A DNA stretch of 64,000 bases from Phocicoccus pinnipedialis. GTDB taxonomy: Bacteria > Bacillota > Bacilli > Staphylococcales > Salinicoccaceae. Shown piece by piece: positions 49,877 to 57,987 of the stretch. The DNA lies in contig NZ_CAJEWB010000010.1 of the NCBI RefSeq assembly GCF_903994035.1, positions 310,001-374,000 of the forward strand, in the 5' to 3' direction. The notes below the pieces were generated by a model. It saw only the letters and a program-made list of their open reading frames with translations, was not told the DNA's origin and made no database searches. Both the position numbers and the translations under genes were made by a program. Every line of letters begins with the position of its first letter. The stretch's first letter is position 1.

Positions 49877-50878
49877 ATGAATAAAAACTTAGCAATTTCG
49901 GTTTTAAATTTAGTATATGTAAGAGAAGGTTATGATACTAAAGATGCGCTTGATAGAATGGTCGAACTTGCGCAGCACCTCGATCATTCTTCTTATAAAA
50001 GGTATTGGATTAGTGAGCATCATAATATGAGGTCAATCGCCTCGAGTGCGACGCGCCAGCTAATTCACTATACAGCTTCAAAAACAGAAAAGATTAGAGT
50101 GGGGTCTGGTGGTGTGATGCTACCAAACCACACTCCATATATAGTAGCTGAAGATTTTGGTACAATGTTTGAACTATACGGAGACCGTTTTGATATTGGA
50201 CTTGGGCGCGCACCAGGGACAGATATGATGACAGCACGTGCAATTCGTCGGGATATCAATGTCGGCGTGTTTAATTTTAAAGATGAAATTCAAGAACTTC
50301 AATTCTTTTTATCTGACCAAGAATCACAAGTGATCGCGAATCCCGGTACCGGAACAAATATTCCATTATATGTATTAGGAAGTTCAACAGACTCAGCATA
50401 CATTGCTGCAGAACTTGGATTACCATATGCATTCGCCTCACACTTTGCACCTAAAATGATGGAAGAAGCTTTTGAAATTTATGAGCGAAATTTCCAAGCA
50501 AGTGAGCAATTAGACAAACCATATAAGATGGCAACGCTAAATGTAATCATGGCAGATACAGATGAAGATGCTGATGTTCTTGCATCGAGCCACTATCAAA
50601 ACATATTGAGCATGATTAAGCATGATAGAGCACCAATGAAGAAACCAATCGAAGATATGAGTAAAAAGTGGTCAACTCATGAACAATTTGTTATAGAGAG
50701 CCAGTTCCCTATTCAAATAAAAGGTAGTAAGGATACTGCTAAGAAGCAGCTAGAATTCTTCCAACAAAAACACAATGTTGATGAACTGATTATCGCATCT
50801 GCAATTTACGATACAGAAGCTTGGAAAAAATCATACAATTTATTTGAAGAAATCGTAAACGAACTTTTAGTTCAATAA
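49877..50878 (+). CDS. LLM-class flavin-dependent oxidoreductase
   Basis: Luciferase-like monooxygenase fold enzyme, FMN-dependent. 333 aa, opening NKNLAISVLNLVYVREG, with RYWISEHHNMRSIASSA, VRVGSGGVMLPNHTPY-type (IRVGSGGVMLPNHTPYIVAE) and GRAPGTD signatures of the MsnO8-like group. Substrate unknown. ATG 49877 follows GAGGAGAG; an in-frame ATG 15 nt earlier lacks a site. Divergent from iscS. Confidence 0.88.
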   Translation: MNKNLAISVLNLVYVREGYDTKDALDRMVELAQHLDHSSYKRYWISEHHNMRSIASSATRQLIHYTASKTEKIRVGSGGVMLPNHTPYIVAEDFGTMFELYGDRFDIGLGRAPGTDMMTARAIRRDINVGVFNFKDEIQELQFFLSDQESQVIANPGTGTNIPLYVLGSSTDSAYIAAELGLPYAFASHFAPKMMEEAFEIYERNFQASEQLDKPYKMATLNVIMADTDEDADVLASSHYQNILSMIKHDRAPMKKPIEDMSKKWSTHEQFVIESQFPIQIKGSKDTAKKQLEFFQQKHNVDELIIASAIYDTEAWKKSYNLFEEIVNELLVQ

Positions 50879-50883
50879 GAGAA

Positions 50884-50917
50884 TAAGCACCTAACGATAT
50901 CGTTAGGTGCTTATTTT
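50884..50917 (+). terminator. Perfect-palindrome terminator after LLM gene
   Basis: A 34-nt perfect palindrome (17-nt arms, AATAAGCACCTAACGAT and its complement) that would form a hairpin with a TTTTC tail. Confidence 0.8.
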
Positions 50918-50924
50918 CTTGATT

Positions 50925-51035
50925 AAGAAATTAATAATCTCTCTCTTTATTTTTTCTAATGTATAAAATAATAACTGTGAAGGCAGCGACTTGAATTAAT
51001 AAAATTGGAATGATTATCACTAGTAAATTAATCAT
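50925..51035 (-). CDS. Possible 36-aa single-span membrane protein
   Basis: Starts MINLLVIIIPILLIQVAAF, one hydrophobic helix (about 2-25), then a basic tail YIRKNKERLLIS. The ATG overlaps the last codons of the upstream M20 gene by 8 nt, which would allow coupled translation, but no good ribosome site is seen. Hypothetical; could be chance. Confidence 0.4.
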
Positions 51036-52203
51036 TTAATTTTTCGTTCACTCTTTCTAATGTTTTTAGAGTAACTTCAACCATCGTCTCTACTCCATAT
51101 TTTAGCGCATCTTCGTTTAATTTAAAACCTGGGTTATGAAGTGGTTTTTGACCTTCACCAATTGATGTACCAAGCCAGTAATATACACCAGGATACTTTT
51201 TTAAGAATCTTCCGAAGTCTTCTCCTCCGAGCGAAGGTCTTAAGCTCGGTACTGATTCTTCACCATATTTTTTACTTATGACTGATTTTACTTGAATAGC
51301 GATTTCCTCATCATTCACCGTTGCCGGATATCCATCATAGTAATCAATCTCTACTTTACCTTTGAATGCAGCAATTGTTTCTTCAACCACTTCATGGAAG
51401 CGTCTCTTAATGAGTTCTTTTACATCATCTGACTGAGTACGGATTGTTCCATTTAATTCAGCCTCTTCAGCAATTACGTTATATGCAGTTCCTGCTTTTA
51501 CTGTACCAATAGTAAGCACTGCTGGGTCAAATGGATCGACATTTCTAGACACTATCGTTTGTAAGTTTGAGATCAATGCATTCATCATAATGATTGCATC
51601 GTTCGTTTCATTTGGCATTGCAGCATGTCCGCCAGTTCCAGTTATCTTGATTTTGAATCGATCAGAATTTCCCATGATGGGCCCACTCATCACACCGAAT
51701 TGTCCAACAGGTAAACCTGGCCATACGTGTTGAGCGAGTAAAACATCTGGTTCGTATTCATCAAAAATACCATCGTCCATCATCGCTTGAGAACCTCCTG
51801 TTGGTGAGTTTTCTTCTGCAGGTTGGAATATAAGTAAAATCACTCCACTTATTTCTGATCTACGTTCGTTCAAAATCCTCCCAACAGTTACAAGCATAGA
51901 CGTGTGGGCGTCATGTCCACATGCATGCATTATATTTTCTACTTTAGATGAAAATGGTTCTCCACTGGATTCATTTATGGGTAAAGCATCCATGTCAGCT
52001 CTAATCCCTACGATTCCACCCGGTTTTTCACCTTTGATAATTCCTAAGATTCCATGCTTTGCATATCCTTCCTTAAAAGGGATTCCATATTCTGTTAGCT
52101 TTTCTTTAACTCTTCTCGATGTATTTTCTTCCATCATAGATAGTTCAGGATTCTCGTGAAGTTCCCGCCTAAAGTTTATTGTATCTTGTATGTAATTATT
52201 CAT
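51028..52203 (-). CDS. M20D amidohydrolase (N-acyl-amino acid/hippurate hydrolase-like)
   Basis: Zinc or manganese amidohydrolase removing acyl groups from N-acyl amino acids. 391 aa with FRRELHENPELS near the start, GIRADMDALPI (about 76), MHACGHDAHTSML (about 102), EENSPTGG (about 138) and GGEDFGRFL (about 330). ATG 52203 follows AAAGGTGTG; an upstream in-frame start is before that site. The real substrate is unknown. Diverges from the UbiB-like gene. Confidence 0.9.
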   Translation of the reverse strand: MNNYIQDTINFRRELHENPELSMMEENTSRRVKEKLTEYGIPFKEGYAKHGILGIIKGEKPGGIVGIRADMDALPINESSGEPFSSKVENIMHACGHDAHTSMLVTVGRILNERRSEISGVILLIFQPAEENSPTGGSQAMMDDGIFDEYEPDVLLAQHVWPGLPVGQFGVMSGPIMGNSDRFKIKITGTGGHAAMPNETNDAIIMMNALISNLQTIVSRNVDPFDPAVLTIGTVKAGTAYNVIAEEAELNGTIRTQSDDVKELIKRRFHEVVEETIAAFKGKVEIDYYDGYPATVNDEEIAIQVKSVISKKYGEESVPSLRPSLGGEDFGRFLKKYPGVYYWLGTSIGEGQKPLHNPGFKLNEDALKYGVETMVEVTLKTLERVNEKLND

Positions 52204-52480
52204 AGTACACACCTTTCTTTTATACACTCAATTATAAACAAATATTTCCTAAAGGTCACAAACGACATATTTTTAAATAAATTAACTCTTTTACAGCCTT
52301 GCATTTGTAAGTGATTGCTATAATGAAGGGTAAGGTTTTAAAATCAATAGAATGATTTATAAGTTCTTTACTTTTAATATTACGTCTCATAAATTTGATA
52401 AAAAGTCAACAAATCAATTGCTATACATCATGTTGTTTAAACTTTAAAATAGAGTTATAAAGAACATAGAGGTGCACGCC
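52204..52480. promoter_or_regulatory. 277-nt intergenic region between M20D and ubiB-like genes
   Basis: AT-rich divergent promoter region. A TGCTATAAT extended -10 lies at 52316-52324 and a second TGCTATACA near 52419-52427, both toward the ubiB-like gene, which would give a leader of up to about 150 nt. No clear hairpin, operator or open frame was seen. Confidence 0.4.
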
Positions 52481-54160
52481 ATGTTATTAAAAAAACAAAT
52501 AAAGTATTTAAATCGTTTTAGAGAAATTGCTGTTTTATTTTCAAAAAGTGGCCTCGGTTTTATAATTGAAGAATCAGGGTTAGACAGAATTCTCTCTTTG
52601 CCGAGACGCCTAATCACTAAACAAACCGTTTCAGATGAAAAAACTTTTGCAGAACGCATTCGAATCTTTTTAGAAGAAGCGGGGCCTACATTCATAAAGC
52701 TTGGCCAGATCGCTTCTACACGTGGTGATATTATACCAGATAATATCATCTCAGAACTTGAAAAACTTCAAAATCATGTGCCTCCATTCGAAACTGAGGT
52801 TGCAAAAAGCTTAATAGAAGAATCGTTAGATATTAAAATTGATGAGGTCTTCTCTATTTTTGAGGATGAACCCATCGGTTCCGCCTCCATTGGACAAGTT
52901 CATCGTGCTGTCCTTCATGACGGTCGCGTCGTTGCGATCAAAGTCCAAAGACCAGATATTGAAAAACAAGTACGTGCTGATCTAGAAATATTAAGAACGA
53001 TCGCGCAAACTGCTGAAAATCATTTTGGTTGGGCAGAACAATATCAAGTTACAAGTATTGTTGACGAACTTGCGAATGCAATGATTGATGAAATGGACTA
53101 TATGATAGAAGCAAGAAGTATGGAACGACTTAGAAAAGCATTTAAAGACGATCCAAACACCGCTTTCCCAGAATGTATACTCCAATTAACTAACAAAACC
53201 GTGCTTACAATGGATTATTTAGACGGTGTATCTATTAGAGATACTGAAGTAATAGAAGACTTAAATATCAGTACCGAAAAGCTTGCAGAAATTTTATCGA
53301 AAACAATATTTACTCAAATTTTTAACCTTGGATTTTTTCATGCAGATATCCATCCAGGTAACATCATCGTGTTAAGAGATGGACGTCTAGGCTTTATTGA
53401 CTTTGGAATGGTTGGAACACTGACAAATGATTTACGATACAATTTCGGAAATATTCTGATTGGTATGATGCAACGTGATTCAACTAAGGTAGTACGTTCT
53501 ATCATCCGAATGGGAGTCGTACCAGATGTTGTTGACGTAAATGATCTATATCGTGAAGCGGAAATATTACAAGATAAATACTACGATATTCCGTTAGCAC
53601 AGCTCAACTTTAGCGATGCTGTAGATGATTTATTCTCTATTACAAACCATTATCACATTCGTCTACCTAAAGACTTTACGTTATTAGGTAAAACACTCAT
53701 TACTCTTGAAGGAAATATTGAGTTACTCTCAAAAACATTCAGCATTATCGATGTTGCGGAACCATTCGGTAAAAAATTGGTCTTAGAGAGATTCAACCCG
53801 AAGCGTTTCGTAGAAACTAAGATGGTCGATTGGGTGGAAATTCAAGAAGATGCGGCAAATGCTGCACAAAATTTACATCAATTTACAAAAGGTCTTAAAA
53901 ACAGAGAATTACCAATACGAGTCAAAGTTGATGGACGAAAAGAGATCAGCAAGCATGCCGATAAAATCATTAATAGACTGAGTTTCAGTTTAGTATTACT
54001 TTCACTATCCATTCTAATGGTAGGGCTAATCATAGGTGCGTCGATTCTTGGTGAAGGCTCTATATTATTTAAGTTTCCTATTATCGAGATTGGTTCTGTA
54101 CTCGCAGTTTTCATGTTCCTATGGCTTATTTACTCCATATTTAAAACAGGTCGGTTATAA
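52481..54160 (+). CDS. ABC1/UbiB-family atypical kinase
   Basis: UbiB/AarF-type protein-kinase-like ATPase linked to isoprenoid quinone metabolism. 559 aa: KxGQ motif in FIKLGQIASTR (about 70), GSASIGQVHRA (Ala-rich loop, about 140), VAIKVQRP (Lys), FHADIHPGNIIV (catalytic Asp/Asn, about 285) and FIDFGMVG, then two C-terminal membrane helices (about 500-555). ATG 52481 follows GAGGTG. The quinone here would be menaquinone. Confidence 0.88.
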   Translation: MLLKKQIKYLNRFREIAVLFSKSGLGFIIEESGLDRILSLPRRLITKQTVSDEKTFAERIRIFLEEAGPTFIKLGQIASTRGDIIPDNIISELEKLQNHVPPFETEVAKSLIEESLDIKIDEVFSIFEDEPIGSASIGQVHRAVLHDGRVVAIKVQRPDIEKQVRADLEILRTIAQTAENHFGWAEQYQVTSIVDELANAMIDEMDYMIEARSMERLRKAFKDDPNTAFPECILQLTNKTVLTMDYLDGVSIRDTEVIEDLNISTEKLAEILSKTIFTQIFNLGFFHADIHPGNIIVLRDGRLGFIDFGMVGTLTNDLRYNFGNILIGMMQRDSTKVVRSIIRMGVVPDVVDVNDLYREAEILQDKYYDIPLAQLNFSDAVDDLFSITNHYHIRLPKDFTLLGKTLITLEGNIELLSKTFSIIDVAEPFGKKLVLERFNPKRFVETKMVDWVEIQEDAANAAQNLHQFTKGLKNRELPIRVKVDGRKEISKHADKIINRLSFSLVLLSLSILMVGLIIGASILGEGSILFKFPIIEIGSVLAVFMFLWLIYSIFKTGRL

Positions 54161-54173
54161 ACTGACCTGTTTT
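54143..54173 (+). terminator. Terminator overlapping end of ubiB-like gene
   Basis: AAAACAGGTC / GACCTGTTTT stem with the stop codon in the loop region. Confidence 0.75.
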
Positions 54174-54179
54174 ATTAAA

Positions 54180-54593
54180 TTAAATGTAAAACATATATTC
54201 TTCTATTTCGTCAGGACTAGTGATGAGATCATAAAGAGAAGTATTTTTCATAACACCACTAATTGCATCTCTCATCTCTCGCCATAAATATTTTTCATTT
54301 TTTGTATCTTTTTCATCTTGTTCAATGATGAGTATATTTTCTCCTACTGCTTTAAAAATCATATACACTGAAATTTCTTCAGGTGGCATGTTTAACTCAT
54401 ACCCCCCGTATGCTCCACGTGTGCTCTTAACTAGTTTTGCTCTTTTAAGTTTCGCTACAATTTGTTCTAAATACAAATCACTGATTTCACGTTCAGTTGC
54501 TACTGACTTAACAGAACGACGCTCTACGTTGTAGCTATCAGCTAAAACTGTCATGAAATAAAGCCCATATCTTCCTTTAGTTGAGATAAACAA
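54180..54593 (-). CDS. cymR: Rrf2-family cysteine-metabolism repressor CymR
   Basis: Represses cysteine and sulfur-uptake genes, with CysK as corepressor. 137 aa, ISTKGRYGLYFMT at the start, winged helix (SVKSVATEREISDLYLEQIVAKLKRA, abbreviated) and TRGAYGGYEL wing, ending DEIEEYMFYI like staphylococcal CymR. No IscR-type Cys triad is present, so no cluster is expected. TTG 54593 is chosen because AGAGGTG lies 6 nt upstream. Divergent from rarA. Confidence 0.9.
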   Translation of the reverse strand: MFISTKGRYGLYFMTVLADSYNVERRSVKSVATEREISDLYLEQIVAKLKRAKLVKSTRGAYGGYELNMPPEEISVYMIFKAVGENILIIEQDEKDTKNEKYLWREMRDAISGVMKNTSLYDLITSPDEIEEYMFYI

Positions 54594-54673
54594 AGTTTCA
54601 CCTCTCGAATTAAGTCTGAAATTAATGTACAATATACACTACTTCATTATTATATAAATGTCAGGTGAATACA

Positions 54674-55945
54674 ATGGCAAACCAACCACTAAGTTATAGA
54701 ATGAGACCAAAAACAATCGATAACGTTCTCGGACAGAAACACCTTGTTGGCGATGGCGGCATTATTAGGCGTATGGTAAAAGCGAAGCGACTCTCGTCAA
54801 TGATTCTCTATGGTCCTCCTGGAATTGGAAAAACAAGCATCGCAAGTGCCTTAGCAGGATCTACAAATTTAATGTTTAGAACACTTAATGCGGTCTCTAA
54901 TACTAAGAAAGATATGGAACATGTTGTAGCTGAAGGTAAAATGTCAGGCTCTGTAATTTTAATGTTAGATGAAATACACAGACTCGACAAAGCGAAGCAA
55001 GACTTTCTGCTCCCTTATCTTGAAAACGGAACTATTGTACTCATCGGTGCAACAACGTCAAATCCATATCATGCCATCAATCCGGCAATTCGCTCACGTG
55101 CTCAAATATTTGAACTTCATCCATTAAGTAGTGAAGAAGTAAAGATAGCAATTTTGCACGCATTAGAGAATAAAGAAAACGGATTGGGAAATTATGATGT
55201 TGAGATAGAAGAAGATGCATTAGAGCACTTCACAAATAGCGCACAAGGAGACATCAGAAGTGCCTTAAATGCATTAGAGCTTGCTGTTTTATCTAGTGAG
55301 TCCGTTGATGGTAACATCAAAATTACTTTAAAAGATGCACAAGACACAATGCAGCAGACTACTTTTTTACATGACAAGGATGGTGATCAGCACTATGACG
55401 TGATGAGTGCCTTTCAAAAATCGATTCGTGGAAGTGATGTAGATGCAGCTCTACACTATCTCGCTAGACTTATTTCTGCAGGAGACTTAGTCACTATAGC
55501 AAGGCGACTACTTGTTATTGCATATGAAGATATTGGACTTGCTAATCCTGTACTAACCAGTAGAACATTAGATGCAATAGTTGCAGCGGAACGACTTGGA
55601 TTTCCAGAAGCGCGAATTCCACTTTCACACGCAGTGATTGAATTGGCCTTGTCACCTAAGTCAAATACTGCGATAAAGAGCATTGACAATGCATTAAGTG
55701 ATATTAAGCATGGGCGTGTAGGGATTGTTCCAAAACATCTGAAAGATGGACATTACGCTGGTGCAAAAGAACTCGGAAACTCAATCGAATATAAATATCC
55801 ACATGAATATCCGAATCATGTTGTTAAACAACAATATCTACCAGACACACTAAAAACTAAAAAATACTTTAAAAACGATGGAATCTCAAAATATGAATCT
55901 CTTTTAAATGATACGTATAACAGGTTAAAACACTATTTTAATTAG
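54674..55945 (+). CDS. rarA: Replication-associated recombination AAA+ ATPase RarA (MgsA)
   Basis: Acts at stalled forks. 423 aa: LSYRMRPKTIDNVLGQKHL, Walker A YGPPGIGKTS (about 47), Walker B LMLDEIHR (about 100), sensor 1 GATTSNP, and the C-terminal tetramerisation domain with DIKHGRVGIVPKHLKDGHY, abbreviated. ATG 54674 follows AGGTG. Adjacent to cymR as in S. aureus. Confidence 0.95.
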   Translation: MANQPLSYRMRPKTIDNVLGQKHLVGDGGIIRRMVKAKRLSSMILYGPPGIGKTSIASALAGSTNLMFRTLNAVSNTKKDMEHVVAEGKMSGSVILMLDEIHRLDKAKQDFLLPYLENGTIVLIGATTSNPYHAINPAIRSRAQIFELHPLSSEEVKIAILHALENKENGLGNYDVEIEEDALEHFTNSAQGDIRSALNALELAVLSSESVDGNIKITLKDAQDTMQQTTFLHDKDGDQHYDVMSAFQKSIRGSDVDAALHYLARLISAGDLVTIARRLLVIAYEDIGLANPVLTSRTLDAIVAAERLGFPEARIPLSHAVIELALSPKSNTAIKSIDNALSDIKHGRVGIVPKHLKDGHYAGAKELGNSIEYKYPHEYPNHVVKQQYLPDTLKTKKYFKNDGISKYESLLNDTYNRLKHYFN

Positions 55946-55947
55946 AG

Positions 55948-55983
55948 ATAAAGACACACAATTCGAGATTGTGTGTCTTTATT
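55948..55983 (+). terminator. Terminator after rarA
   Basis: AAAGACACACAAT-TCGAG-ATTGTGTGTCTTT with T-rich 3' flank. Confidence 0.85.
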
Positions 55984-55998
55984 TTGAAAATTTTAAAA

Positions 55999-56028
55999 TA
56001 AAAAAAGCACTCCATTCGGGATGCTTTT
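55999..56028 (-). terminator. Weak terminator after 42-aa gene
   Basis: AAAAGCA..TCC-ATTCG-GGA-TGCTTTT with one bulge, T-run on the minus strand. Confidence 0.6.
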
Positions 56029-56031
56029 AAT

Positions 56032-56160
56032 CTATATGCCTCTAAAAATATTGCGTCGAGCTTGCTTTCTTTTCTTTAGTAGCTCACACATTTTATCTTC
56101 ATGTTTTGTTTGTTTTACTTCATTTAGTTTTTCATCATTGGCTTTGATTACATGTGCCAT
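56032..56160 (-). CDS. Small basic protein (42 aa), unknown
   Basis: Starts MAHVIKANDEKLNEVKQTK and ends RKQARRNIFRGI; highly charged, no membrane segment. A GCGGGTG lies shortly before the ATG and a terminator follows the stop, supporting a real gene. Not recognised. It sits between rarA and the 6S RNA. Confidence 0.6.
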   Translation of the reverse strand: MAHVIKANDEKLNEVKQTKHEDKMCELLKKRKQARRNIFRGI

Positions 56161-56253
56161 TAAACACCCGCAACCTTTCCATTTCAAATTTACGTTTATT
56201 ATGATAACACACATTTTAATAAAATAAAGTGATTTTAATAAAATTAAAAATAT

Positions 56254-56482
56254 AAAAAAGCAGCCAATAAATTGACTGCTTTAGAAATACCCAACATAAG
56301 CCGTGTGTATTTGTCGATTAATTTGGCCTGCTCATTGCAGGTGGGTGCCCTGTTCCAATTTCCGAACGTCCCAACATCGTCATGTAGGCATGCTCTTCCA
56401 ATGAAAACTCGTGCTCCCGATTTAAAAGGTGTTAGGTCAAAATACAACCGACACATCACGAACCTTTCAGGAATTTCTTATT
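56254..56482 (-). ncRNA. ssrS: 6S RNA
   Basis: Regulator of housekeeping RNA polymerase holoenzyme. On the minus strand the conserved blocks appear in order: CCTGAAAGGTT and TGATGTGT near the 5' end, TTGACCTAACACC, CATTGGAAGAGCATGCCTACATG, TGTTGGGACGTTC, GGAACAGGGCACCCACCTG, GCAGGCCAAATT and a 3' half re-pairing to the start. It is followed by a terminator (AAAGCAG/CTGCTTT, 56254-56282). About 229 nt including the terminator; the promoter predicts a 5' end near 56482. Location beside rarA matches other staphylococci. Identified by resemblance, not by a covariance search. Confidence 0.85.
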
Positions 56483-56488
56483 AATATA

Positions 56489-56517
56489 ATTTTATCACTC
56501 AACTTTATAGATTGCAA
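56489..56517 (-). promoter_or_regulatory. Promoter of 6S RNA
   Basis: Minus strand TTGCAA (56517-56512), 17-nt spacer, TAAAAT (56494-56489), 7 nt before the predicted 5' end. Confidence 0.7.
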
Positions 56518-56526
56518 TAAATATGA

Positions 56527-57216
56527 CTAAAATATCTGACAAACGTTGATATCACAGTTCTCGCAGTTGTTAATACGCTTTAATTCTTCTAGTTCTAGTA
56601 TAGTAATTTTCTTCTTCTCAATACTCAGAATTCCTTCATTCCGCATTTCTCTCAAATATCTATTTACTACTTCTCTCGAAGTTCCTATTAATTTAGCTAA
56701 CTCTTGGTTCGTTAATTTAGTGTCAATCAACACTCCGTCACTTTTTCTAACTCCATATGTATTTGTAAGGCGTATTAAAACACTCGCAAGCGCACCGTAC
56801 TTTCCGAACATAATTAGATCTCTTATTTTAGTGGAATGTCTTGACCGTTCGAGATCCACCCATTTCATCCACTCTTTCGTATAATCTTGATGTGAGTATA
56901 CCGCTTCTTCAAACTTGTGTTTTTCAATACGAATTAATTTACAGTCTACCCTCGCCTGAGCAACTGTGTTGAATGTTTTGGGTCCACAAAAAAGCGTCAC
57001 AGCTCCAAAAATTGAATGTGTTTTTAATAAATGAGTTACCAACTCTATCCCTTCTGGTTGCATTCTAGATATGAAGACCTCACCCGAAATTAATAAATAA
57101 ATAGAGTCTGTATGATCTCCAAAATTGTATATATAATCATCTTTTTTAACTTGAATTGATGTACCATTCTCCTTAATAAATTGAATTATTAAGTTTGGCT
57201 GAAATAATTGTGTCAT
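56527..57216 (-). CDS. fnr: Crp/Fnr-family anaerobic regulator, Bacillus-type Fnr
   Basis: Oxygen-sensing transcription factor. 229 aa: cyclic-nucleotide-like sensor domain (about 20-115), dimer helix (about 118-150) and HTH TNQELAKLIGTSREVVNRYLREM, abbreviated (about 169-191). Three C-terminal cysteines (C218, C221, C226) have the spacing of the 4Fe-4S ligands of B. subtilis Fnr (C227, C230, C235), and D133 sits where its fourth ligand, D141, lies. ATG 57216 follows AAGGTGAG; a TTG one codon earlier is less likely. Diverges from the cba oxidase genes with an FNR box between them. Confidence 0.85.
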   Translation of the reverse strand: MTQLFQPNLIIQFIKENGTSIQVKKDDYIYNFGDHTDSIYLLISGEVFISRMQPEGIELVTHLLKTHSIFGAVTLFCGPKTFNTVAQARVDCKLIRIEKHKFEEAVYSHQDYTKEWMKWVDLERSRHSTKIRDLIMFGKYGALASVLIRLTNTYGVRKSDGVLIDTKLTNQELAKLIGTSREVVNRYLREMRNEGILSIEKKKITILELEELKRINNCENCDINVCQIF

Positions 57217-57260
57217 CAATATCTCACCTTCTCATCATTACTAAAAATTCTATCACAAAA

Positions 57261-57303
57261 TGTGACATTTATCACTTTTTTACGCAAAAAATTGTCATAC
57301 AAT
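57261..57303 (+). promoter_or_regulatory. FNR box and promoter of cbaDBA
   Basis: TGTGA-N6-TCACT (57261-57276) equals the Bacillus Fnr consensus. A TACAAT -10 (57298-57303) predicts a start near 57310, which puts the box centre at -41.5, the class II activator position. A weak -10 TAATGA on the other strand (57240-57235) would place the same box near -40.5 of fnr. TCACA-N3-TGTGA overlaps the left side. Confidence 0.75.
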
Positions 57304-57335
57304 GTTCATAACAAGAGATTATGGAAGGTGATTAC

Positions 57336-57488
57336 ATGTCAAATAACAAAAAGAAAAAAGACACTGTAAATGAGAATCATCACGACGGAATGAACCTAAA
57401 AGGAACATTCCTTATGGTTATGACACTCGGTGTCATAATGGTGATATCGTGGTTTGGTGCATTTATGCTGTTTATGGAGAGAATGTAG
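57336..57488 (+). CDS. cbaD: Cytochrome ba3 oxidase small subunit IIa (CbaD-like)
   Basis: 50-aa single-span protein: hydrophilic Lys-rich N-terminus (MSNNKKKKDTVNENHHDG) and one helix (about 21-47). Its place directly ahead of subunit II matches the small 2A subunit of ba3-type oxidases. AAGGTG precedes the ATG. First gene of the oxidase operon. Identified from position and topology. Confidence 0.75.
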   Translation: MSNNKKKKDTVNENHHDGMNLKGTFLMVMTLGVIMVISWFGAFMLFMERM

Positions 57489-57504
57489 AGGATGGTGAAC
57501 AATT

Positions 57505-57987
57505 GTGCATAAATACGAAAAAATTTGGCTGACATTTGGTACGAGTGCTTTAGTTATTTTCTTAGTTATTTTAGGTATATCAGCTGTGCATCAGGGACAC
57601 TCACCTGCTGCAAGTGGTATTGAAACGATAAATCCAGAGCATGTCAGAGATGACGCAAGATTTAAAGAACCTGGATTGTACGAATCAGACACTGATGAAT
57701 ATGACTATGAATTATATTTTGTAGCGAGTGCGTTTCAATATGAACCTCGTGAAGTAGAGATTCCAAAAGGTTCTAGAGTAAGAATTCATGTGACAACTCC
57801 GGATGTCATTCACGGTTTTGAAATCGCCCAGACGAACGTCAATATGATGGTTGAACCAGGTCTAATTTCAAAATATACTGCAAATTTCAATAAAGAAGGC
57901 GAATTTTTAATCATTTGTAACGAGTATTGTGGTGTTGGTCATACAGATATGACTTCATTAATTAAGGTAACTGGAGGTGAGGAGTAA
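57505..57987 (+). CDS. cbaB: ba3-type cytochrome c oxidase subunit II
   Basis: Carries the CuA electron-entry site. 160 aa with an N-terminal membrane anchor (about 7-28) and an extracytoplasmic cupredoxin domain. CuA ligands are complete: H103 (VIHGFEI), C138, E140 (backbone), C142, H146 and M149 in CNEYCGVGHTDM, with the same spacing as Thermus ba3 (H114, C149, 151, C153, H157, M160). A GTG start at 57505 follows GAGGATGGTG. The stop overlaps the cbaA start (TAATG). Confidence 0.93.
   Translation: MHKYEKIWLTFGTSALVIFLVILGISAVHQGHSPAASGIETINPEHVRDDARFKEPGLYESDTDEYDYELYFVASAFQYEPREVEIPKGSRVRIHVTTPDVIHGFEIAQTNVNMMVEPGLISKYTANFNKEGEFLIICNEYCGVGHTDMTSLIKVTGGEE

Noticed and set aside
50884-50917. 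Perfect 34-nt palindrome as an operator or attachment site
   Set aside because: It lies directly after the LLM stop codon with a T-rich tail, so a terminator explains it.
56254-56482. SRP (4.5S/scRNA) gene
   Set aside because: A TGTTGGGACGTTC block is superficially similar, but the order of conserved blocks and the position next to rarA fit 6S RNA; the SRP GGAG...AGCAG tetraloop helix is absent.
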